This document shows, piece by piece, positions 44,092 through 58,682 of a stretch of DNA of 64,000 nucleotides. Numbering within the stretch: position 1 is the first letter of the stretch; each line of letters starts with the position of its first letter. This DNA comes from Halomonas saccharevitans (lineage in GTDB: Bacteria > Pseudomonadota > Gammaproteobacteria > Pseudomonadales > Halomonadaceae), in NCBI RefSeq assembly GCF_900116405.1, contig NZ_FPAQ01000021.1, positions 1 through 64,000 on the forward strand, given 5' to 3'. The position numbers were made by a program, and so were the translations under genes. Below the pieces are notes generated by a model. The model was given only the letters and a program-made list of their open reading frames with translations, had not been told where the DNA came from and made no database searches.

Positions 44092-45219
44092 ATGACCGCC
44101 ACCACTGCTCCCCGACTCACCAATCTGCTCGGCATGACGCGCGAGGAGATGGAAGCCTTCTTCCTCTCCATCGGCGAGAAGAAGTTTCGTGCCGCCCAGA
44201 TGTTGAAGTGGATCCACATCGAGGGCTGCGATGACTTCGCGGCCATGACCAACCTCTCCAAGGCGCTGCGCACCCGCCTGACCGAGGTCGCCGAGATTCG
44301 CGGCCCGAGCGTGGTCTACGAAGGCTCGTCGAGCGACGGCACCCGCAAGTGGGTGCTCGAAGTGGAAGACGGCAGCTACGTGGAGACGGTGCTGATCCCC
44401 GCCGACAACGGCAAGCGCCGCACCCTGTGCGTCTCTTCCCAGGTCGGCTGCTCGCTGGACTGCAGTTTCTGCTCCACCGGCAAGCAGGGCTTCCAGCGCA
44501 ATCTCACCGCCGCCGAGATCATCGGCCAGGTGTGGGTGGCTCAGCGCAGCGTGGGGCCGCGCCGCGACACCGCCAACCGCCCGGTCACTAACGTGGTGAT
44601 GATGGGCATGGGCGAGCCGCTGATGAATTACGACAACGTCGTGCCGGCCATGAAGCTGATGCTCGACGACGACGGTTACGGCCTCTCCAAGCGCCGCGTC
44701 ACGCTCTCCACCTCCGGGGTGGTGCCGATGCTCGACAAGCTCGGCGACGAGCTCGACGTGAGCCTGGCCGTCTCGCTGCACGCCGCCAACGATGAGCTGC
44801 GCAACGAGCTGGTGCCGCTCAACCGCAAGTACAACATCCGCACCCTGATCGACGCCTGCCACCGCTACCTGGCCAAGTGCCACGACACGCGCCAGGTGAC
44901 CATCGAATACACGGTGATCAAGGACGTCAACGACCAGCAGGTGCACGCCGAGCAGCTCGCCGCCGTGCTCGAAGAGCTGCCGTGCAAGATCAACCTGATC
45001 CCGTTCAATCCCTTCCCGCATTCGGGCTACGAGACGCCGTCGCGCAACCAGGTGATGCGCTTCCAGCAGTGGCTCTATGATCTGGGCTACACGGCGATGA
45101 TCCGCTCCACCCGGGGCGACGACATCGATGCCGCCTGCGGCCAGCTGGTGGGCCGCGTCAAGGATCGCACCAAGCGCCATGCGCGCTATATCCAGTCGAT
45201 CCAGATCGACGCCGACTGA
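44092..45219 (+). CDS. rlmN: Dual-specificity 23S rRNA/tRNA adenine C2-methyltransferase
   Basis: RlmN is a radical SAM enzyme that methylates C2 of A2503 in 23S rRNA and A37 of some tRNAs. The 375-residue protein has the cluster motif [15 protein letters not shown], the [16 protein letters not shown] segment, and the resolving cysteine in [14 protein letters not shown] chose the ATG at 44092; the frame is open further upstream through ndk in another frame. No strong ribosome site is seen, so coupling to ndk is possible. Confidence 0.96.
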   Translation: MTATTAPRLTNLLGMTREEMEAFFLSIGEKKFRAAQMLKWIHIEGCDDFAAMTNLSKALRTRLTEVAEIRGPSVVYEGSSSDGTRKWVLEVEDGSYVETVLIPADNGKRRTLCVSSQVGCSLDCSFCSTGKQGFQRNLTAAEIIGQVWVAQRSVGPRRDTANRPVTNVVMMGMGEPLMNYDNVVPAMKLMLDDDGYGLSKRRVTLSTSGVVPMLDKLGDELDVSLAVSLHAANDELRNELVPLNRKYNIRTLIDACHRYLAKCHDTRQVTIEYTVIKDVNDQQVHAEQLAAVLEELPCKINLIPFNPFPHSGYETPSRNQVMRFQQWLYDLGYTAMIRSTRGDDIDAACGQLVGRVKDRTKRHARYIQSIQIDAD

Positions 45220-45341
45220 GCGGAGGGCGCCTTGACTTCAATCGGTCTCGGCGCTTTGATGGACGGGCTTTTTTTCACCGTCGGCCGCGTGTCGAACGCC
45301 TCCCGCGGCCCTCGGTTGCGCGCCCATCTGGAGAGGATGCC

Positions 45342-46088
45342 ATGACCCCTTGCCCGAGCATGACCGGCCTTCGGCAGTGTCCCGCCGCCCTCATGCTGCT
45401 CGGCACGCTATGGCTGTCCGGCTGCGCCACCCAGACCAACCTGTCCGCTGACGATGGCGGCGACGCTGCCGAGGCCTATACCCGCCTCGGTGTAGCCTAC
45501 CTGGAGCGCGACAACCTGCCCCGCGCCATGAACGCCCTGGACCGCGCCCTGCAGAACGATCCCGACGACGCCGAGGCGCTGCAGGCCATGGCCATGGTCC
45601 ACCAGCGCCAGGGCGAGGACGCGCTGGCCGACGAGACGTTCCGTCGCGCCCTCGAGGCCGACCCGACGTTGACCCGCACGCGTAACAACTACGCCGCCTT
45701 CCTGTATGATCGGGGCCATGTTGCAAAGGCCTGCGAGCAGCTCGAGCGCGCCTCCGAGGACACCCAGTATGCGAATCGCGGCCAGCTGTTCGCCAACCTC
45801 GGCCAGTGCCACCTCGAGATGGGCGACGTCACCGCCGCTCGCCGGAGCCTCGCCCGCGCCCAGGCCATCGATCCGCGCGGCGCGCGCAGCTATCTGCTGC
45901 TGGCCGAACTCGAGGCCGACGCGGGTAACCTCGAGCGCGCCGAACGACAGCTTGAGCGCTACATGCGCCTGGCCGGCCCCCGGGTCGAGGCCCTGCGCCT
46001 GGCCCGCGATGTGGCCCGCCGCCGCGGGGACGCGGCGACCGCCGACTTCTATGCCGATCAGCTGGAGGGCACCCGTGCCGGGCCCTGA
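45342..46088 (+). CDS. pilW: Type IV pilus biogenesis lipoprotein PilW/PilF
   Basis: The 248-residue protein begins with a lipoprotein signal (ALMLLGTLWLSGC, lipobox LSGC) and continues as TPR repeats (AYTRLGVAYLERDNLPRAMN, ALDRALQNDPDDAEALQAMA, MVHQRQGEDALADETFRRAL). PilW/PilF helps PilQ secretin multimers form in the outer membrane. It lies between rlmN and rodZ, as in many gammaproteobacteria. GGAGAGGATGCC precedes the ATG. Confidence 0.93.
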   Translation: MTPCPSMTGLRQCPAALMLLGTLWLSGCATQTNLSADDGGDAAEAYTRLGVAYLERDNLPRAMNALDRALQNDPDDAEALQAMAMVHQRQGEDALADETFRRALEADPTLTRTRNNYAAFLYDRGHVAKACEQLERASEDTQYANRGQLFANLGQCHLEMGDVTAARRSLARAQAIDPRGARSYLLLAELEADAGNLERAERQLERYMRLAGPRVEALRLARDVARRRGDAATADFYADQLEGTRAGP

Positions 46089-46118
46089 CCACCGTTTTCT
46101 GACGAAGGATGCTCAGAC

Positions 46119-47156
46119 ATGAGCGACACTCATAACGACGATGCCGCCGAGACCCCGCCCCGCCTGGCCTCGCCCGGTGAACTGCTGCGTCGCGAGCGCG
46201 AGTCCCAGGGGCTCGCTCGCGACGAGGTGGCCGACGCCCTCAACCTGCGCCCGGCGGTGATTCAGGGGCTGGAGAGCGACAGCTACGAGGAAGTGCCCGT
46301 TCCGGCCTATCGCCGCGGCTACCTGCGCAGCTACGCCCAGCTGCTGGGTATCGACGACCGTGAGGTCCTCGAGGCCTACAAGACTCACTTCGGCGGCAAC
46401 GACGCCGAGCAGCGGGTCACGCCCGTGCAACTCAACCGGCCGCCCTCGCGGCTCGGCGCCTGGCTGTTTCGCCTGGTCACCCTGCTGGTGATCGCCGGCA
46501 TGATCGGCCTGACGCTGATGTGGTGGCAGAGCCGCGGCGGCAGCCAGCCGCCTACCCCCGGCGACAGCGGGCCGGTGGCAGTCGACAGCCTCGACGGCAG
46601 CACCACCATCACCGAAGATCCGGGCGCCGACGCCGATGAGCTGCCGCCGCTGCCCGACGAGGGGAGCGACCTCGGCCTGACCGACGAGAGCGCCTCCGAG
46701 GCACCCTCGTCCGCCGCGGCCGACGACGAGGCTCAGACGACCGCCGCGGAGAGCGACGCATCGGCCGTCGCTGGCGGCGAGACGCCTTCCGCGCAGGATA
46801 GCGTGGCGACCGCCGCCGAGAGCGCCGAGACCACCGGCGAGGGCGATGCCCCGGCGGCCGAGAGCGCCGACGTCGCCACCAGCGATGCCGACGAGGCGAC
46901 CGAGACCGTCGATGCCGGCGTGCTGGAGCTGACCTTCAACGAGCAGTCCTGGACCGAGATCTTCGATGCCGACAACCAGCGCATCTTCGTCGGCCTCCAG
47001 CAGCCCGGCACATCGGCCCGGGTCGAGGGCACGCCGCCGTTTCGCCTGACCGTGGGCAACGCCACCGGCGTCGAGCTGAGCTGGGGCGGCGAGCCCGTCG
47101 ACCTCACGGCCCGCGCCGGTGCCAACAACGTCGCCCGCTTCACACTGGGAGAATGA
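46119..47156 (+). CDS. rodZ: RodZ-like helix-turn-helix membrane protein
   Basis: RodZ links MreB filaments to the elongation machinery. The 345-residue protein has an N-terminal helix-turn-helix ([55 protein letters not shown]), a transmembrane helix near residue 110-130 ([20 protein letters not shown]), an acidic Ala/Glu/Asp-rich periplasmic linker, and a C-terminal DUF4115 beta domain ([20 protein letters not shown]). It is followed by ispG after 10 bases. Confidence 0.93.
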   Translation: MSDTHNDDAAETPPRLASPGELLRRERESQGLARDEVADALNLRPAVIQGLESDSYEEVPVPAYRRGYLRSYAQLLGIDDREVLEAYKTHFGGNDAEQRVTPVQLNRPPSRLGAWLFRLVTLLVIAGMIGLTLMWWQSRGGSQPPTPGDSGPVAVDSLDGSTTITEDPGADADELPPLPDEGSDLGLTDESASEAPSSAAADDEAQTTAAESDASAVAGGETPSAQDSVATAAESAETTGEGDAPAAESADVATSDADEATETVDAGVLELTFNEQSWTEIFDADNQRIFVGLQQPGTSARVEGTPPFRLTVGNATGVELSWGGEPVDLTARAGANNVARFTLGE

Positions 47157-47166
47157 TTCCGTCATC

Positions 47167-48282
47167 ATGCACGCACAATCCCCCATCGTTCGTCGCAAGT
47201 CGCGCCAGATCCACGTCGGCAAGGTGCCGGTCGGGGGCGACGCTCCCATCTCCGTCCAGAGCATGACCAATACCGATACCCTGGACGTGGCCGCCACCGT
47301 GGCCCAGATCCGCCAGCTAGAGGCCGCCGGCGCCGACATCGTCCGCGTCAGCGTGCCCGACATGGACGCCGCCGAGGCCTTCGGGCGCATCAAGCGCGAG
47401 GTCGAGGTGCCGCTGGTCGCCGACATCCACTTCGACTACAAGATCGCCCTGCGCGTGGCCGAGCTCGGCGTCGACTGCCTGCGCATCAACCCCGGCAACA
47501 TCGGCCGCGAGGAGCGGGTGCGCGCCGTGGTCAACGCCGCCCGGGACAACGGCATTCCGATCCGCATCGGCGTCAACGCCGGCTCGCTGGAGAAGGACCT
47601 GCAGAAGAAGTACGGCGAGCCGACCCCCGCGGCGCTGGTCGAATCGGCGATGCGCCACATCGACCACCTCGATCGCCTGGATTTCCCGGACTTCAAGGTC
47701 AGCGTCAAGGCCTCCGATGTCTTCATGGCCGTGGCCGCCTACCGCGAGCTCGCCACGCGCATCGAGCAGCCGCTGCACCTGGGCATCACCGAGGCCGGCG
47801 GGCTGCGCTCGGGCACCGTCAAGTCCTCCATTGGCCTGGGCATGCTGCTGATGGACGGCATCGGCGACACCATCCGCGTGTCGCTGGCCGCCGATCCGGT
47901 CGAGGAGATCAAGGTCGGCTTCGACATGCTCAAGAGCCTCAAGCTGCGGGCCAAAGGCATCAACTTCATCGCCTGCCCCAGCTGCTCGCGCCAGAACTTC
48001 GACGTCATCGGCACCATGAACGCCCTCGAGGAGCGCCTCGAGGACGTCATGACGCCGCTGGATGTTTCGGTGATCGGCTGCGTGGTCAACGGCCCCGGGG
48101 AAGCCAAGGAGACCGACGTCGGCCTGACCGGCGGCTCCCCGGCCAACCTCGTCTACCTCGACGGCAAGCCGGCCAGCAAGCTGCGCAACGACCACCTGGT
48201 CGACGACCTGGAGCGGCTGATACGCGACAAGGTCCGCGAGAAGCAGCAGGCCGAGCAGGATGTGATCGCCCGGGACGCCTGA
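47167..48282 (+). CDS. ispG: 4-hydroxy-3-methylbut-2-enyl diphosphate synthase
   Basis: IspG is the [4Fe-4S] enzyme of the penultimate step of the MEP isoprenoid pathway. The 371-residue protein has [46 protein letters not shown], and the cluster cysteines in [12 protein letters not shown] and [19 protein letters not shown]. The ATG at 47167 is used; an upstream ATG in frame lies inside rodZ. hisS follows. Confidence 0.97.
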   Translation: MHAQSPIVRRKSRQIHVGKVPVGGDAPISVQSMTNTDTLDVAATVAQIRQLEAAGADIVRVSVPDMDAAEAFGRIKREVEVPLVADIHFDYKIALRVAELGVDCLRINPGNIGREERVRAVVNAARDNGIPIRIGVNAGSLEKDLQKKYGEPTPAALVESAMRHIDHLDRLDFPDFKVSVKASDVFMAVAAYRELATRIEQPLHLGITEAGGLRSGTVKSSIGLGMLLMDGIGDTIRVSLAADPVEEIKVGFDMLKSLKLRAKGINFIACPSCSRQNFDVIGTMNALEERLEDVMTPLDVSVIGCVVNGPGEAKETDVGLTGGSPANLVYLDGKPASKLRNDHLVDDLERLIRDKVREKQQAEQDVIARDA

Positions 48283-48308
48283 GCCGGCGCCCCCACAAGG
48301 AGCAAGCA

Positions 48309-49622
<1,314 letters not shown>

Positions 49623-49650
49623 CAGACACCCGCATCAAAGGAGACCGCCC

Positions 49651-50307
49651 GTGGCGGAGCTGAGAACCGAGGAAGAACAGCTTGAGGCGATCAAGCGCTG
49701 GTGGAAGGAGAACGGCACCTCGCTGATCGCCGGCGTCGCCATCGCGGCGGCCGGCGTGTTCGGCTGGAACGCCTGGCAGGACTACCAGGCCAGCCAGGGT
49801 GAGGCCGCCTCACTGCGCTACCAGCAGCTGGTCGATCTCACCGGCCGCGACGCGCTGGGCGAGGACGCCCGCCGTCGCGCCGAGGAGCTGGTGACCGAGA
49901 TCACCGACGAGCATGGCACGACCCTCTATGCCGACCTGGCCCGTCTGCTCGACGCCCGCCTGGCCGTCGAGGCGGACGACCGGCCGCGCGCCCGCGCCGC
50001 CCTCGAAACGGTGATCGAGGAGAGCGAACGCGGCTACCTCGAGGGACTGGCGCGCCTGCGCCTGGCCCGCCTGCAGCTCGTCGAGGGCGAGGCCGAGACC
50101 GCCCTGACTACCCTGGAGGGTGTGTCCGAAGCCCTCGCGGCGCAGCGCGCCGAGGTGGTCGGCGACGCCCAGCATGCCCTGGGACGCGTCGATCAGGCGC
50201 GTCAGGCCTGGCAAGAGGCGCTCTCCCTCGCCGAACAGCACAATCAACCGCTCTACGGCGTCCAGCTCAAGCTGGATGACCTCGGCACCAAGGAGGCCAT
50301 CCTATGA
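49651..50307 (+). CDS. yfgM: YfgM-family TPR ancillary protein of the SecYEG translocon
   Basis: The 218-residue protein has a short cytoplasmic start (EEEQLEAIKRWWKENGTSLI), one membrane helix (AGVAIAAAGVFGWNAW), and a periplasmic TPR region. YfgM in E. coli associates with PpiD and the translocon and affects periplasmic chaperone traffic. The start is a GTG with AAAGGAG upstream. Its end overlaps the bamB start by four bases. Confidence 0.92.
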   Translation: MAELRTEEEQLEAIKRWWKENGTSLIAGVAIAAAGVFGWNAWQDYQASQGEAASLRYQQLVDLTGRDALGEDARRRAEELVTEITDEHGTTLYADLARLLDARLAVEADDRPRARAALETVIEESERGYLEGLARLRLARLQLVEGEAETALTTLEGVSEALAAQRAEVVGDAQHALGRVDQARQAWQEALSLAEQHNQPLYGVQLKLDDLGTKEAIL

Positions 50308-51452
50308 GACCGACTCTGCTGATCGCCGCCGGCGCGGCCCTGGCCATGCTGGCCGGCTGCGCTAGTGGCCCCGAGCCCCAGTACGCCCCGCGCGAGCTCA
50401 CCGATATCAACGCCACCACCGAGCTCAAGCCCCTGTGGAGCGAGCGCGTCGGCCAGGGCCTGGGCGATGCCGGCTACCCCGTGGCGCCCGCCCAGGACGG
50501 CGACACCCTGTTCGCCGCCGACGGCCGCGGACTGATCGAGGCCCTGGACGCCGACAGCGGCGAGATCCGCTGGGACGTCGAGCTCGACACGCCGGTTTCC
50601 AGCGGCCTGACCGCCGTCGCCGACAGCCTCTTCCTGGCCACCCGCAACGGCGAGGTGCTCTCCCTCGACCAGGCCGACGGTCGCGTCCAGTGGCGCGCCC
50701 GGGTCACCAGCGAGGTGCTCGCCGCGCCCCAGGCTAACCAGCAGCTCGTGGTGGTGCAGGCCGTCGACGGGCGCGTCACCGCGCTGGATCGCGTCAGCGG
50801 CGACGAGCGCTGGGTCTACAGCGGCCCACGCCCCGCGCTGAGCCTGCGCGGCACCGGCACGCCCACGGTGATCGACCCGGTGACCTTCGCCGGCTTCGCC
50901 AACGGTCGCCTGGTGACCCTGGATAACCGCAGCGGTCAGCCGCTGTGGGATCGGCGCATCGCCGTCCCCCAGGGGCGCAGCGAGATCGATCGCCTGGTCG
51001 ACCTGGCCGGACAACCGGTACTGACTCAGGATGGCCGCCTGTTCGTCACCAGCTACAACGGCCGCCTGGCCGCGCTGGAGGCGCCCTCCGGCGAGGTGCT
51101 CTGGTCGCGGGAGCTCTCCAGCTACCTGACCCCGATACTCGTGGGCGACTTCCTGTTCGTGGTCGACGAGGCCAGCCACTTGATCGCCGTGGATGCCGGC
51201 ACCGGCAACGAAATCTGGCGCAATGAGGCCCTCGAGGGCCGCTCGCTCACCGCGCCGGCCTTCGCCACCGATCACCTGGTGGTGGGCGACGCCGACGGCT
51301 ACCTGCACCTGCTCGATGCACGCGAGGGCAAGCTCGTCGGCCGCACCCGCGTCGACGGCTCGGGCCTCAGCGTGCGCCCGCTCACCGATCGTCGCCGCGT
51401 CTACGCGCTGGCCGACGACGGCACACTGGAAGCCCTGGAGCTTCGCCCATGA
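50304..51452 (+). CDS. bamB: Outer-membrane assembly lipoprotein BamB
   Basis: BamB is the beta-propeller lipoprotein of the BAM complex. The 382-residue protein has a lipoprotein signal ([15 protein letters not shown]) and repeated propeller blades with the quinoprotein-type pattern ([83 protein letters not shown]). It overlaps yfgM and der by ATGA junctions, so the three are translationally coupled. Confidence 0.96.
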   Translation: MRPTLLIAAGAALAMLAGCASGPEPQYAPRELTDINATTELKPLWSERVGQGLGDAGYPVAPAQDGDTLFAADGRGLIEALDADSGEIRWDVELDTPVSSGLTAVADSLFLATRNGEVLSLDQADGRVQWRARVTSEVLAAPQANQQLVVVQAVDGRVTALDRVSGDERWVYSGPRPALSLRGTGTPTVIDPVTFAGFANGRLVTLDNRSGQPLWDRRIAVPQGRSEIDRLVDLAGQPVLTQDGRLFVTSYNGRLAALEAPSGEVLWSRELSSYLTPILVGDFLFVVDEASHLIAVDAGTGNEIWRNEALEGRSLTAPAFATDHLVVGDADGYLHLLDAREGKLVGRTRVDGSGLSVRPLTDRRRVYALADDGTLEALELRP

Positions 51453-52852
51453 CCCCGGTGATCGCCCTGGTCGGCCGACCCAACGTCGGCAAATCGACCC
51501 TCTTCAACCGCCTGACCCGCTCGCGGGATGCCCTGGTGGCCGACTTCCCGGGCCTGACCCGCGACCGCAAGTACGGCAACGGCATGCTCGGCGACAAGGC
51601 CTACACGGTGATCGACACCGGCGGCATCAGCGGTGACGAGGAAGGCATCGACGCGGCCATGGCCGAGCAGTCGCTGGCCGCCATCGACGAGGCCGACATC
51701 GTGCTGTTCCTGGTCGACGCCCGCGCCGGCCTGAACGTTGCCGACGAGGCCATCGCCAACCACCTGAGGGTCAACCAGAAGAAGACCTGGCTGGTGGTCA
51801 ACAAGGTCGACGGCCTGGAAGAGCACAGCGCCATGGCCGACTTCTGGCAGCTCGGGCTCGGCGACCCCCACGCCATCGCCGCCGCTCACGGGCGCAACGT
51901 CACCACGCTGATCGAGGAGGTGCTCTCGCCCTTCCCGGCCCGCGACGAGAGCATCCCCGCGGACACCGGCACCAAGGGCATCCGCATCGGCGTCATCGGC
52001 CGCCCCAACGTCGGCAAGTCGACTCTGGTCAATCGCCTGCTCGGCGAGGAGCGGGTAGTGGTCTTCGACGAGGCCGGCACCACCCGCGACGCCATCGAGA
52101 TCCCCTTCGAGCGCCGCGGCAAGCCCTACGTGCTGGTGGACACCGCTGGGGTGCGACGCCGAAAGAACGTTCGCGAGGCGGCCGAGAAGTTCTCGATCAT
52201 CAAGACCCTGGAGGCGATCAAGGAGTGCCATGTCGCCATCATGGTGCTCGATGCCCGCACGGGGCTGGTGGAGCAGGACCTGCACCTGCTCGACTACGTG
52301 CTGACCAGCGGCCGCGCCCTGGTACTCGCGGTCAACAAGTGGGACGGCCTGGAGAGCGAGGCCCGGGACAAGATGCGCGCCGAGATCAAGCGCCGCCTGG
52401 GCTTCGCCGACTACGCCGAGCTGCACTTCATCTCGGCGCTGCACGGCACCGGGGTGGGCGATCTCTACCCCTCCATCGAGCGCGCCTTCGACTCGGCCAA
52501 CAGCCACTGGTCGACCAACCGCCTGACCTCGATCCTTCGGGATGCGGTGGAGCAGCACCAGCCGCCCATGGTTCACGGTCGGCGCATCAAGCTGCGCATG
52601 GCTCACCAGGGCGGCAGCAACCCGCCGATCATCGTGGTCCATGGCAACCAGACGAGTTCGCTGCCCGAGGCCTACAAGCGCTATCTGACCAACACCTTCC
52701 GCAAGGTGCTCAAGGTGCGCGGCACGCCGATGCGCTTCGAGTTCCGCTCTGGCGACAACCCCTACGACAGCATGGCGGGGGCCAGCGACCGGGAGAAGGC
52801 CAAGAAGCGTGAGCTCGGCCGCACCAAGGAGGCACGCAAGAGCCGCCGCTGA
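51449..52852 (+). CDS. der: Ribosome biogenesis GTPase Der (EngA)
   Basis: Der has two tandem GTPase domains and acts in 50S subunit assembly. The 467-residue protein has G1 motifs [15 protein letters not shown] and [16 protein letters not shown]3 motifs DTGGI and DTAGVRRR, and G4 motifs NKVDG and NKWDG. A KH-like C-terminal domain follows ([14 protein letters not shown]), and the basic end is [16 protein letters not shown]. It ends the hisS-der run and is followed by a palindrome. Confidence 0.98.
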   Translation: MTPVIALVGRPNVGKSTLFNRLTRSRDALVADFPGLTRDRKYGNGMLGDKAYTVIDTGGISGDEEGIDAAMAEQSLAAIDEADIVLFLVDARAGLNVADEAIANHLRVNQKKTWLVVNKVDGLEEHSAMADFWQLGLGDPHAIAAAHGRNVTTLIEEVLSPFPARDESIPADTGTKGIRIGVIGRPNVGKSTLVNRLLGEERVVVFDEAGTTRDAIEIPFERRGKPYVLVDTAGVRRRKNVREAAEKFSIIKTLEAIKECHVAIMVLDARTGLVEQDLHLLDYVLTSGRALVLAVNKWDGLESEARDKMRAEIKRRLGFADYAELHFISALHGTGVGDLYPSIERAFDSANSHWSTNRLTSILRDAVEQHQPPMVHGRRIKLRMAHQGGSNPPIIVVHGNQTSSLPEAYKRYLTNTFRKVLKVRGTPMRFEFRSGDNPYDSMAGASDREKAKKRELGRTKEARKSRR

Positions 52853-52890
52853 GGCCTTGCCCCGCCGGCCGCCTGATCGGCCCACTGCCC

Positions 52891-52920
52891 GCCCGGCCCG
52901 TCATCGATGACGGGCCGGGC
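52891..52920. terminator. Perfect 30-base palindrome between der and the DUF815 gene
   Basis: GCCCGGCCCGTCAT and its exact complement flank a central CG, giving a self-complementary 30-base sequence between convergent genes. There is no T run, but it probably ends transcription from either side. Confidence 0.65.
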
Positions 52921-53028
52921 GGTGTCGTTATGGCATGAGGTCATGGCGGCTCTTGGCGATTGTGGTGGTTGCGGTTTTTGGTGATCGTCGCATGGGGTCG
53001 CGGTGGCATGAGCAAGTACGGCCCGGCG

Positions 53029-53913
53029 TCACGCGTCGCGAGGCGCACCGCCTTCATGCAGGCGCCGCCTGCCCACCCACTGGGTGGCGAACTGCCAGGC
53101 GCCCCGGCCGCTGCGCCCGCCGCGCAGGGTGGCGAAGCGGATCGCCTCGGCCCGGGCCTCGGCGTTCCAGTCCTCGCGACTGCCCAGCTGGGTGACCCAG
53201 TGACAGCAGGCCTCCAGGTAGACGTCCTGATTGAAGGGGTGGAAGCCGAGCCACAGCCCGAAGCGGTCGGAGAGCGAGATCTTCTCCTCGACGGCGTCGC
53301 CGTGGTGCAGCTCGTCGCCCACCAGGCGCGAGGCGTCGTTGTCACCCATCGACTCCGGCAGCAGGTGGCGACGGTTGGAGGTGGCGTAGAGCAGCACGTT
53401 GGGCGGCGGCCCGGTCAGGGCGCCATCGAGCACGCTCTTGAGCGCCTTGTAGGCATCGTCGTGGCCCTCGAAGGACAGATCATCGCAGTAGACCACGAAG
53501 CACTGGGGCTCGCCGCGCAGCTGCTCCACCAGCGTCGGCAGCGCCGCGAGGTCGTGACGATCGACCTGCACCAGGCGCAACCCCTCGGGCGCCAGACCGT
53601 TGAGCAGGGCACGGATCAGCGACGACTTGCCGCTGCCCCGCGAGCCCCACAGCAGGGCGTGGTTGGCCGGCAGCCCCTGCAGGAAGGCGCGGGTATTGTC
53701 GACCAGCGCGAGCTTCTGGCGCTCTATGCCGAGTAGATCGTCGAGCCCCAGGGCATCCCGCGGCGGCACCGGCAGCAGCCGGCCGCCGAGGGCATGGCGC
53801 TGCCAGAGGGCGGCGACATCCCGCGCCCAGTCGACCTCCTGCGGTGGCGGTGGCAGCCAGGGCTCGAGGTGGTCGAGCAGCGTGAGCAGGCGACGCGAGA
53901 GCTCGGCGTCCAT
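53029..53913 (-). CDS. DUF815 AAA-type ATPase
   Basis: The 294-residue protein has a Walker A motif (LLWGSRGSGKSSLIRALL), a Walker B (FVVYCDDLSFEG), a sensor-like LLYATSNRRHLLPESM, and the DUF815-specific SLSDRFGLWLGFHPFNQDVY. It belongs to the AAA proteins of unknown role widespread in proteobacteria. The ATG at 53913 is preceded by GGGAGG; the upstream frame is not coding. It is divergent from the M48 peptidase gene. Confidence 0.88.
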   Translation of the reverse strand: MDAELSRRLLTLLDHLEPWLPPPPQEVDWARDVAALWQRHALGGRLLPVPPRDALGLDDLLGIERQKLALVDNTRAFLQGLPANHALLWGSRGSGKSSLIRALLNGLAPEGLRLVQVDRHDLAALPTLVEQLRGEPQCFVVYCDDLSFEGHDDAYKALKSVLDGALTGPPPNVLLYATSNRRHLLPESMGDNDASRLVGDELHHGDAVEEKISLSDRFGLWLGFHPFNQDVYLEACCHWVTQLGSREDWNAEARAEAIRFATLRGGRSGRGAWQFATQWVGRRRLHEGGAPRDA

Positions 53914-54046
53914 GGCGGTTCCTCCCTCTAAGCAAGACACGGCGTATAGCGTTCCCGGTTGACCTGACCGGTGGTCGGGGTATCTTGTGGCGAACCTCGA
54001 CGCCCCGTCCAGCGTCATAGTGACCTGGACACCACAGGAGCCCACC

Positions 54047-54847
54047 ATGCGCTGGACCCATATGCTTGCCGTTGGCGCCCTGAGCGTCAGCCTCGCCGCC
54101 TGTACCACCTCACCCACCGGACGCTCGCAGCTGACCCTCATGTCCGACGAGCAGCTCGACCAGATGGGGGCCCAGGCCTTCGCCCAGTACCAGCAGGAAC
54201 TGCCGACGGTCGGCGGTGCACCGCTGCGCTACGTGCAGTGCGTGACCGAGGCCGTGGTCCGCGCCCTGCCGGAGCGGGAGCGTAACCAGAACTGGCAGGT
54301 CAAGGTCTTCGCCTCCGAGCAGGCCAACGCCTTCGCGCTGCCCGGCGGCTACGTGGGCATCAACACCGGCCTGCTCGACGTGGCGCGCAACCAAGACCAG
54401 CTCGCCGCGGTGATCGGCCACGAGATCGCCCACGTGCTGGCCCGCCATGCCAACGAGCGCGCCTCCACCGAGACCGCCACCCAGCTCGGCCTGTCGGCGA
54501 TCTCATCGGCCGCCGGCATGCAGGGCGCCGGGGGCGAGACCATGATGGCGGCTCTCGGCATGGGCGCCCAGTACGGCATCCTGCTGCCCTTCTCGCGCAG
54601 CCACGAGAGCGAAGCCGATACCCTGGGCCTGACCCTGATGGCCGAGGCCGGCTTCGACCCGCGGGAAAGCGTCGCGCTGTGGAACAACATGAGCCAGGCC
54701 GGCGGTGCCAGCCCGCCGGCCTGGCTCTCCACCCACCCGAGCCACGGGCAGCGAATCGCCGGCCTGGAAGCGGGGCTGGGCAAGGCCATGGCGCGCTACG
54801 AGCAGGCCCGTCGGACCGGCCGCACCCCTAACTGCCCACGCCCCTGA
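54047..54847 (+). CDS. M48-family metalloprotease lipoprotein (LoiP-like)
   Basis: The 266-residue protein starts with a lipoprotein signal (LAVGALSVSLAAC) and has the zinc site HEIAHVLARHANERAS with the third ligand in SRSHESEADTLGL. It resembles E. coli LoiP/YcaL periplasmic proteases attached to the outer membrane that degrade misfolded membrane proteins. The ATG at 54047 has CAGGAG upstream. The next gene follows after 17 bases. Confidence 0.92.
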   Translation: MRWTHMLAVGALSVSLAACTTSPTGRSQLTLMSDEQLDQMGAQAFAQYQQELPTVGGAPLRYVQCVTEAVVRALPERERNQNWQVKVFASEQANAFALPGGYVGINTGLLDVARNQDQLAAVIGHEIAHVLARHANERASTETATQLGLSAISSAAGMQGAGGETMMAALGMGAQYGILLPFSRSHESEADTLGLTLMAEAGFDPRESVALWNNMSQAGGASPPAWLSTHPSHGQRIAGLEAGLGKAMARYEQARRTGRTPNCPRP

Positions 54848-54864
54848 AGGAACGCGCGACACTC

Positions 54865-55125
54865 ATGCTGAAGATCGGACTGCTGCTGCTGATACTGCCC
54901 ATCCTGGTGCTGATGGGCGTCTACTTCGTCGAATTGGGAGACGTGCGGGACTGCCTGCTGCTCCAGGAGGGGCACTGGGACTATCGCGCCGGCGTCTGCC
55001 GCGAGACCGCCCAGCCCTTCGTGCCCTGGGTCGACCGCCACCCCTGGCTGGTCAACGGCGGCATGCTGCTCTCGGTGGCCGGCCTGGCGATGTGCATGGT
55101 GGGGCTGTATGTGAAACGTCGCTGA
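54865..55125 (+). CDS. Small membrane protein, unrecognised
   Basis: The 86-residue protein has two hydrophobic segments: IGLLLLILPILVLMGVYFV at the N-terminus and GGMLLSVAGLAMCMVGLYV near the end. A short loop with two cysteines (DCLLLQEGHWDYRAGVCRE) lies between them and may face the periplasm and form a disulfide. It ends with a basic VKRR. I do not know a function; it is probably co-transcribed with the protease gene. Confidence 0.8.
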   Translation: MLKIGLLLLILPILVLMGVYFVELGDVRDCLLLQEGHWDYRAGVCRETAQPFVPWVDRHPWLVNGGMLLSVAGLAMCMVGLYVKRR

Positions 55126-55141
55126 GGGCGCCGCCCGGCGC

Positions 55142-57537
<2,396 letters not shown>

Positions 57538-57540
57538 CTA

Positions 57541-58638
57541 TCACGCTCCCGGGCGAGTCGGCAGGCGCACCCAGCCGCCGGCGGCCTGGGTCGCGGCACC
57601 CTCGAGCTCGAGTTCCAGCAGGCCGCGCTGGCAGTCGGAGACGCCGCGGCCGGTCAGCGACACCAGAACATCCACCGGGGTGGGCGTGTCGCTCAGCCAG
57701 CGCAGCAGCGAGTCTTCCCGGGCCTCGATCGGATCGGGGGTCGCGGCGGGTGCGACGGCAGTCGCCGCGGACCACTGGCTCAGCTCGGCGAGGATGTCGT
57801 CGACCTGTCGCACCAGCACGGCGCCATCGCGAATCAGCTGCAGGCAGCCGCGCGCCATGGGGTTGTGGATGGAACCGGGCAGGGCGAAGACCTCGCGGTT
57901 CTGCTCGAGGGCCAGGCGGGCGCTGACCAGCGAGCCGCTCTTCTCGGCGGCCTCGACCACCAGCACCCCGAGCGAGAGGCCAGTGACGATGCGATTGCGC
58001 CGCGGGAAGAAGCCGGCCCGCGCGCGAGTGCCGGGGGGATGCTCGGAGAGCAGCAGCCCGCCCGTCTCCTGCAGCCGCCGATGCAGGCGGTGATGACGCG
58101 GCGGATAGACCACGTCGACGCCGCAGCCAAGCACCGCGACGCTGGTGCCGCCGGCCTCCAGAGCGGCCTCTTGGGCGGCGGCATCGATGCCCAGCGCCAT
58201 ACCGCTGACCACGCACCAGCCGCGCCCGGCGAATTCCCTGGCGAAGCCGGCGGCGTTGGTGAGCCCCTCGCGGGTGGAACGCCTCGAGCCGACCATGGCG
58301 AGCCGCGGCGGCGCGAGCGCGGCGAGATCGCCCATCGCCCAGAGTACCGGCGGCGGATCGGCGATCTGATCGAGCAGTCGCGGCCAGCGGGGATGCCCCG
58401 GATGGAGCAGGTGACGGGCGGGCCCGGCGGCGAGCCAGGCCTCCTCGGCGTCGAGCTCGGCGGTGAGGGGGCTGCGCGCGGGATGATCGAGCCACAGCCG
58501 CAGGGCCGTGGCGGCCTCCCGGGGCAGCGCGGCGAGAACGCCCGCCGGCCAGTCGGGGCGCGCCGCCAGAAGCTCGCCGAGCCGTCGAGATCCGACGCCG
58601 GGCAACCGGGCCAGGGCACGCCACTCGCGAGACTGCAT
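57541..58638 (-). CDS. dprA: DNA processing protein DprA
   Basis: DprA binds incoming single-stranded DNA and loads RecA during natural transformation. The 365-residue protein has the Rossmann-like core with [50 protein letters not shown], and [20 protein letters not shown]. The C-terminal winged helix ([20 protein letters not shown]) is also present. I use the ATG at 58638 with AAGG upstream; a GTG at 58653 is possible. Confidence 0.95.
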   Translation of the reverse strand: MQSREWRALARLPGVGSRRLGELLAARPDWPAGVLAALPREAATALRLWLDHPARSPLTAELDAEEAWLAAGPARHLLHPGHPRWPRLLDQIADPPPVLWAMGDLAALAPPRLAMVGSRRSTREGLTNAAGFAREFAGRGWCVVSGMALGIDAAAQEAALEAGGTSVAVLGCGVDVVYPPRHHRLHRRLQETGGLLLSEHPPGTRARAGFFPRRNRIVTGLSLGVLVVEAAEKSGSLVSARLALEQNREVFALPGSIHNPMARGCLQLIRDGAVLVRQVDDILAELSQWSAATAVAPAATPDPIEAREDSLLRWLSDTPTPVDVLVSLTGRGVSDCQRGLLELELEGAATQAAGGWVRLPTRPGA

Positions 58639-58682
58639 CGTATCTGCCTTCACGATGTCAGAGGCTGTTCTAGGGTTGGCCC

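Noticed and set aside
52891..52920. Perfect palindrome as a protein-binding site
   Set aside because: Its position between convergent genes makes a terminator the simpler reading.
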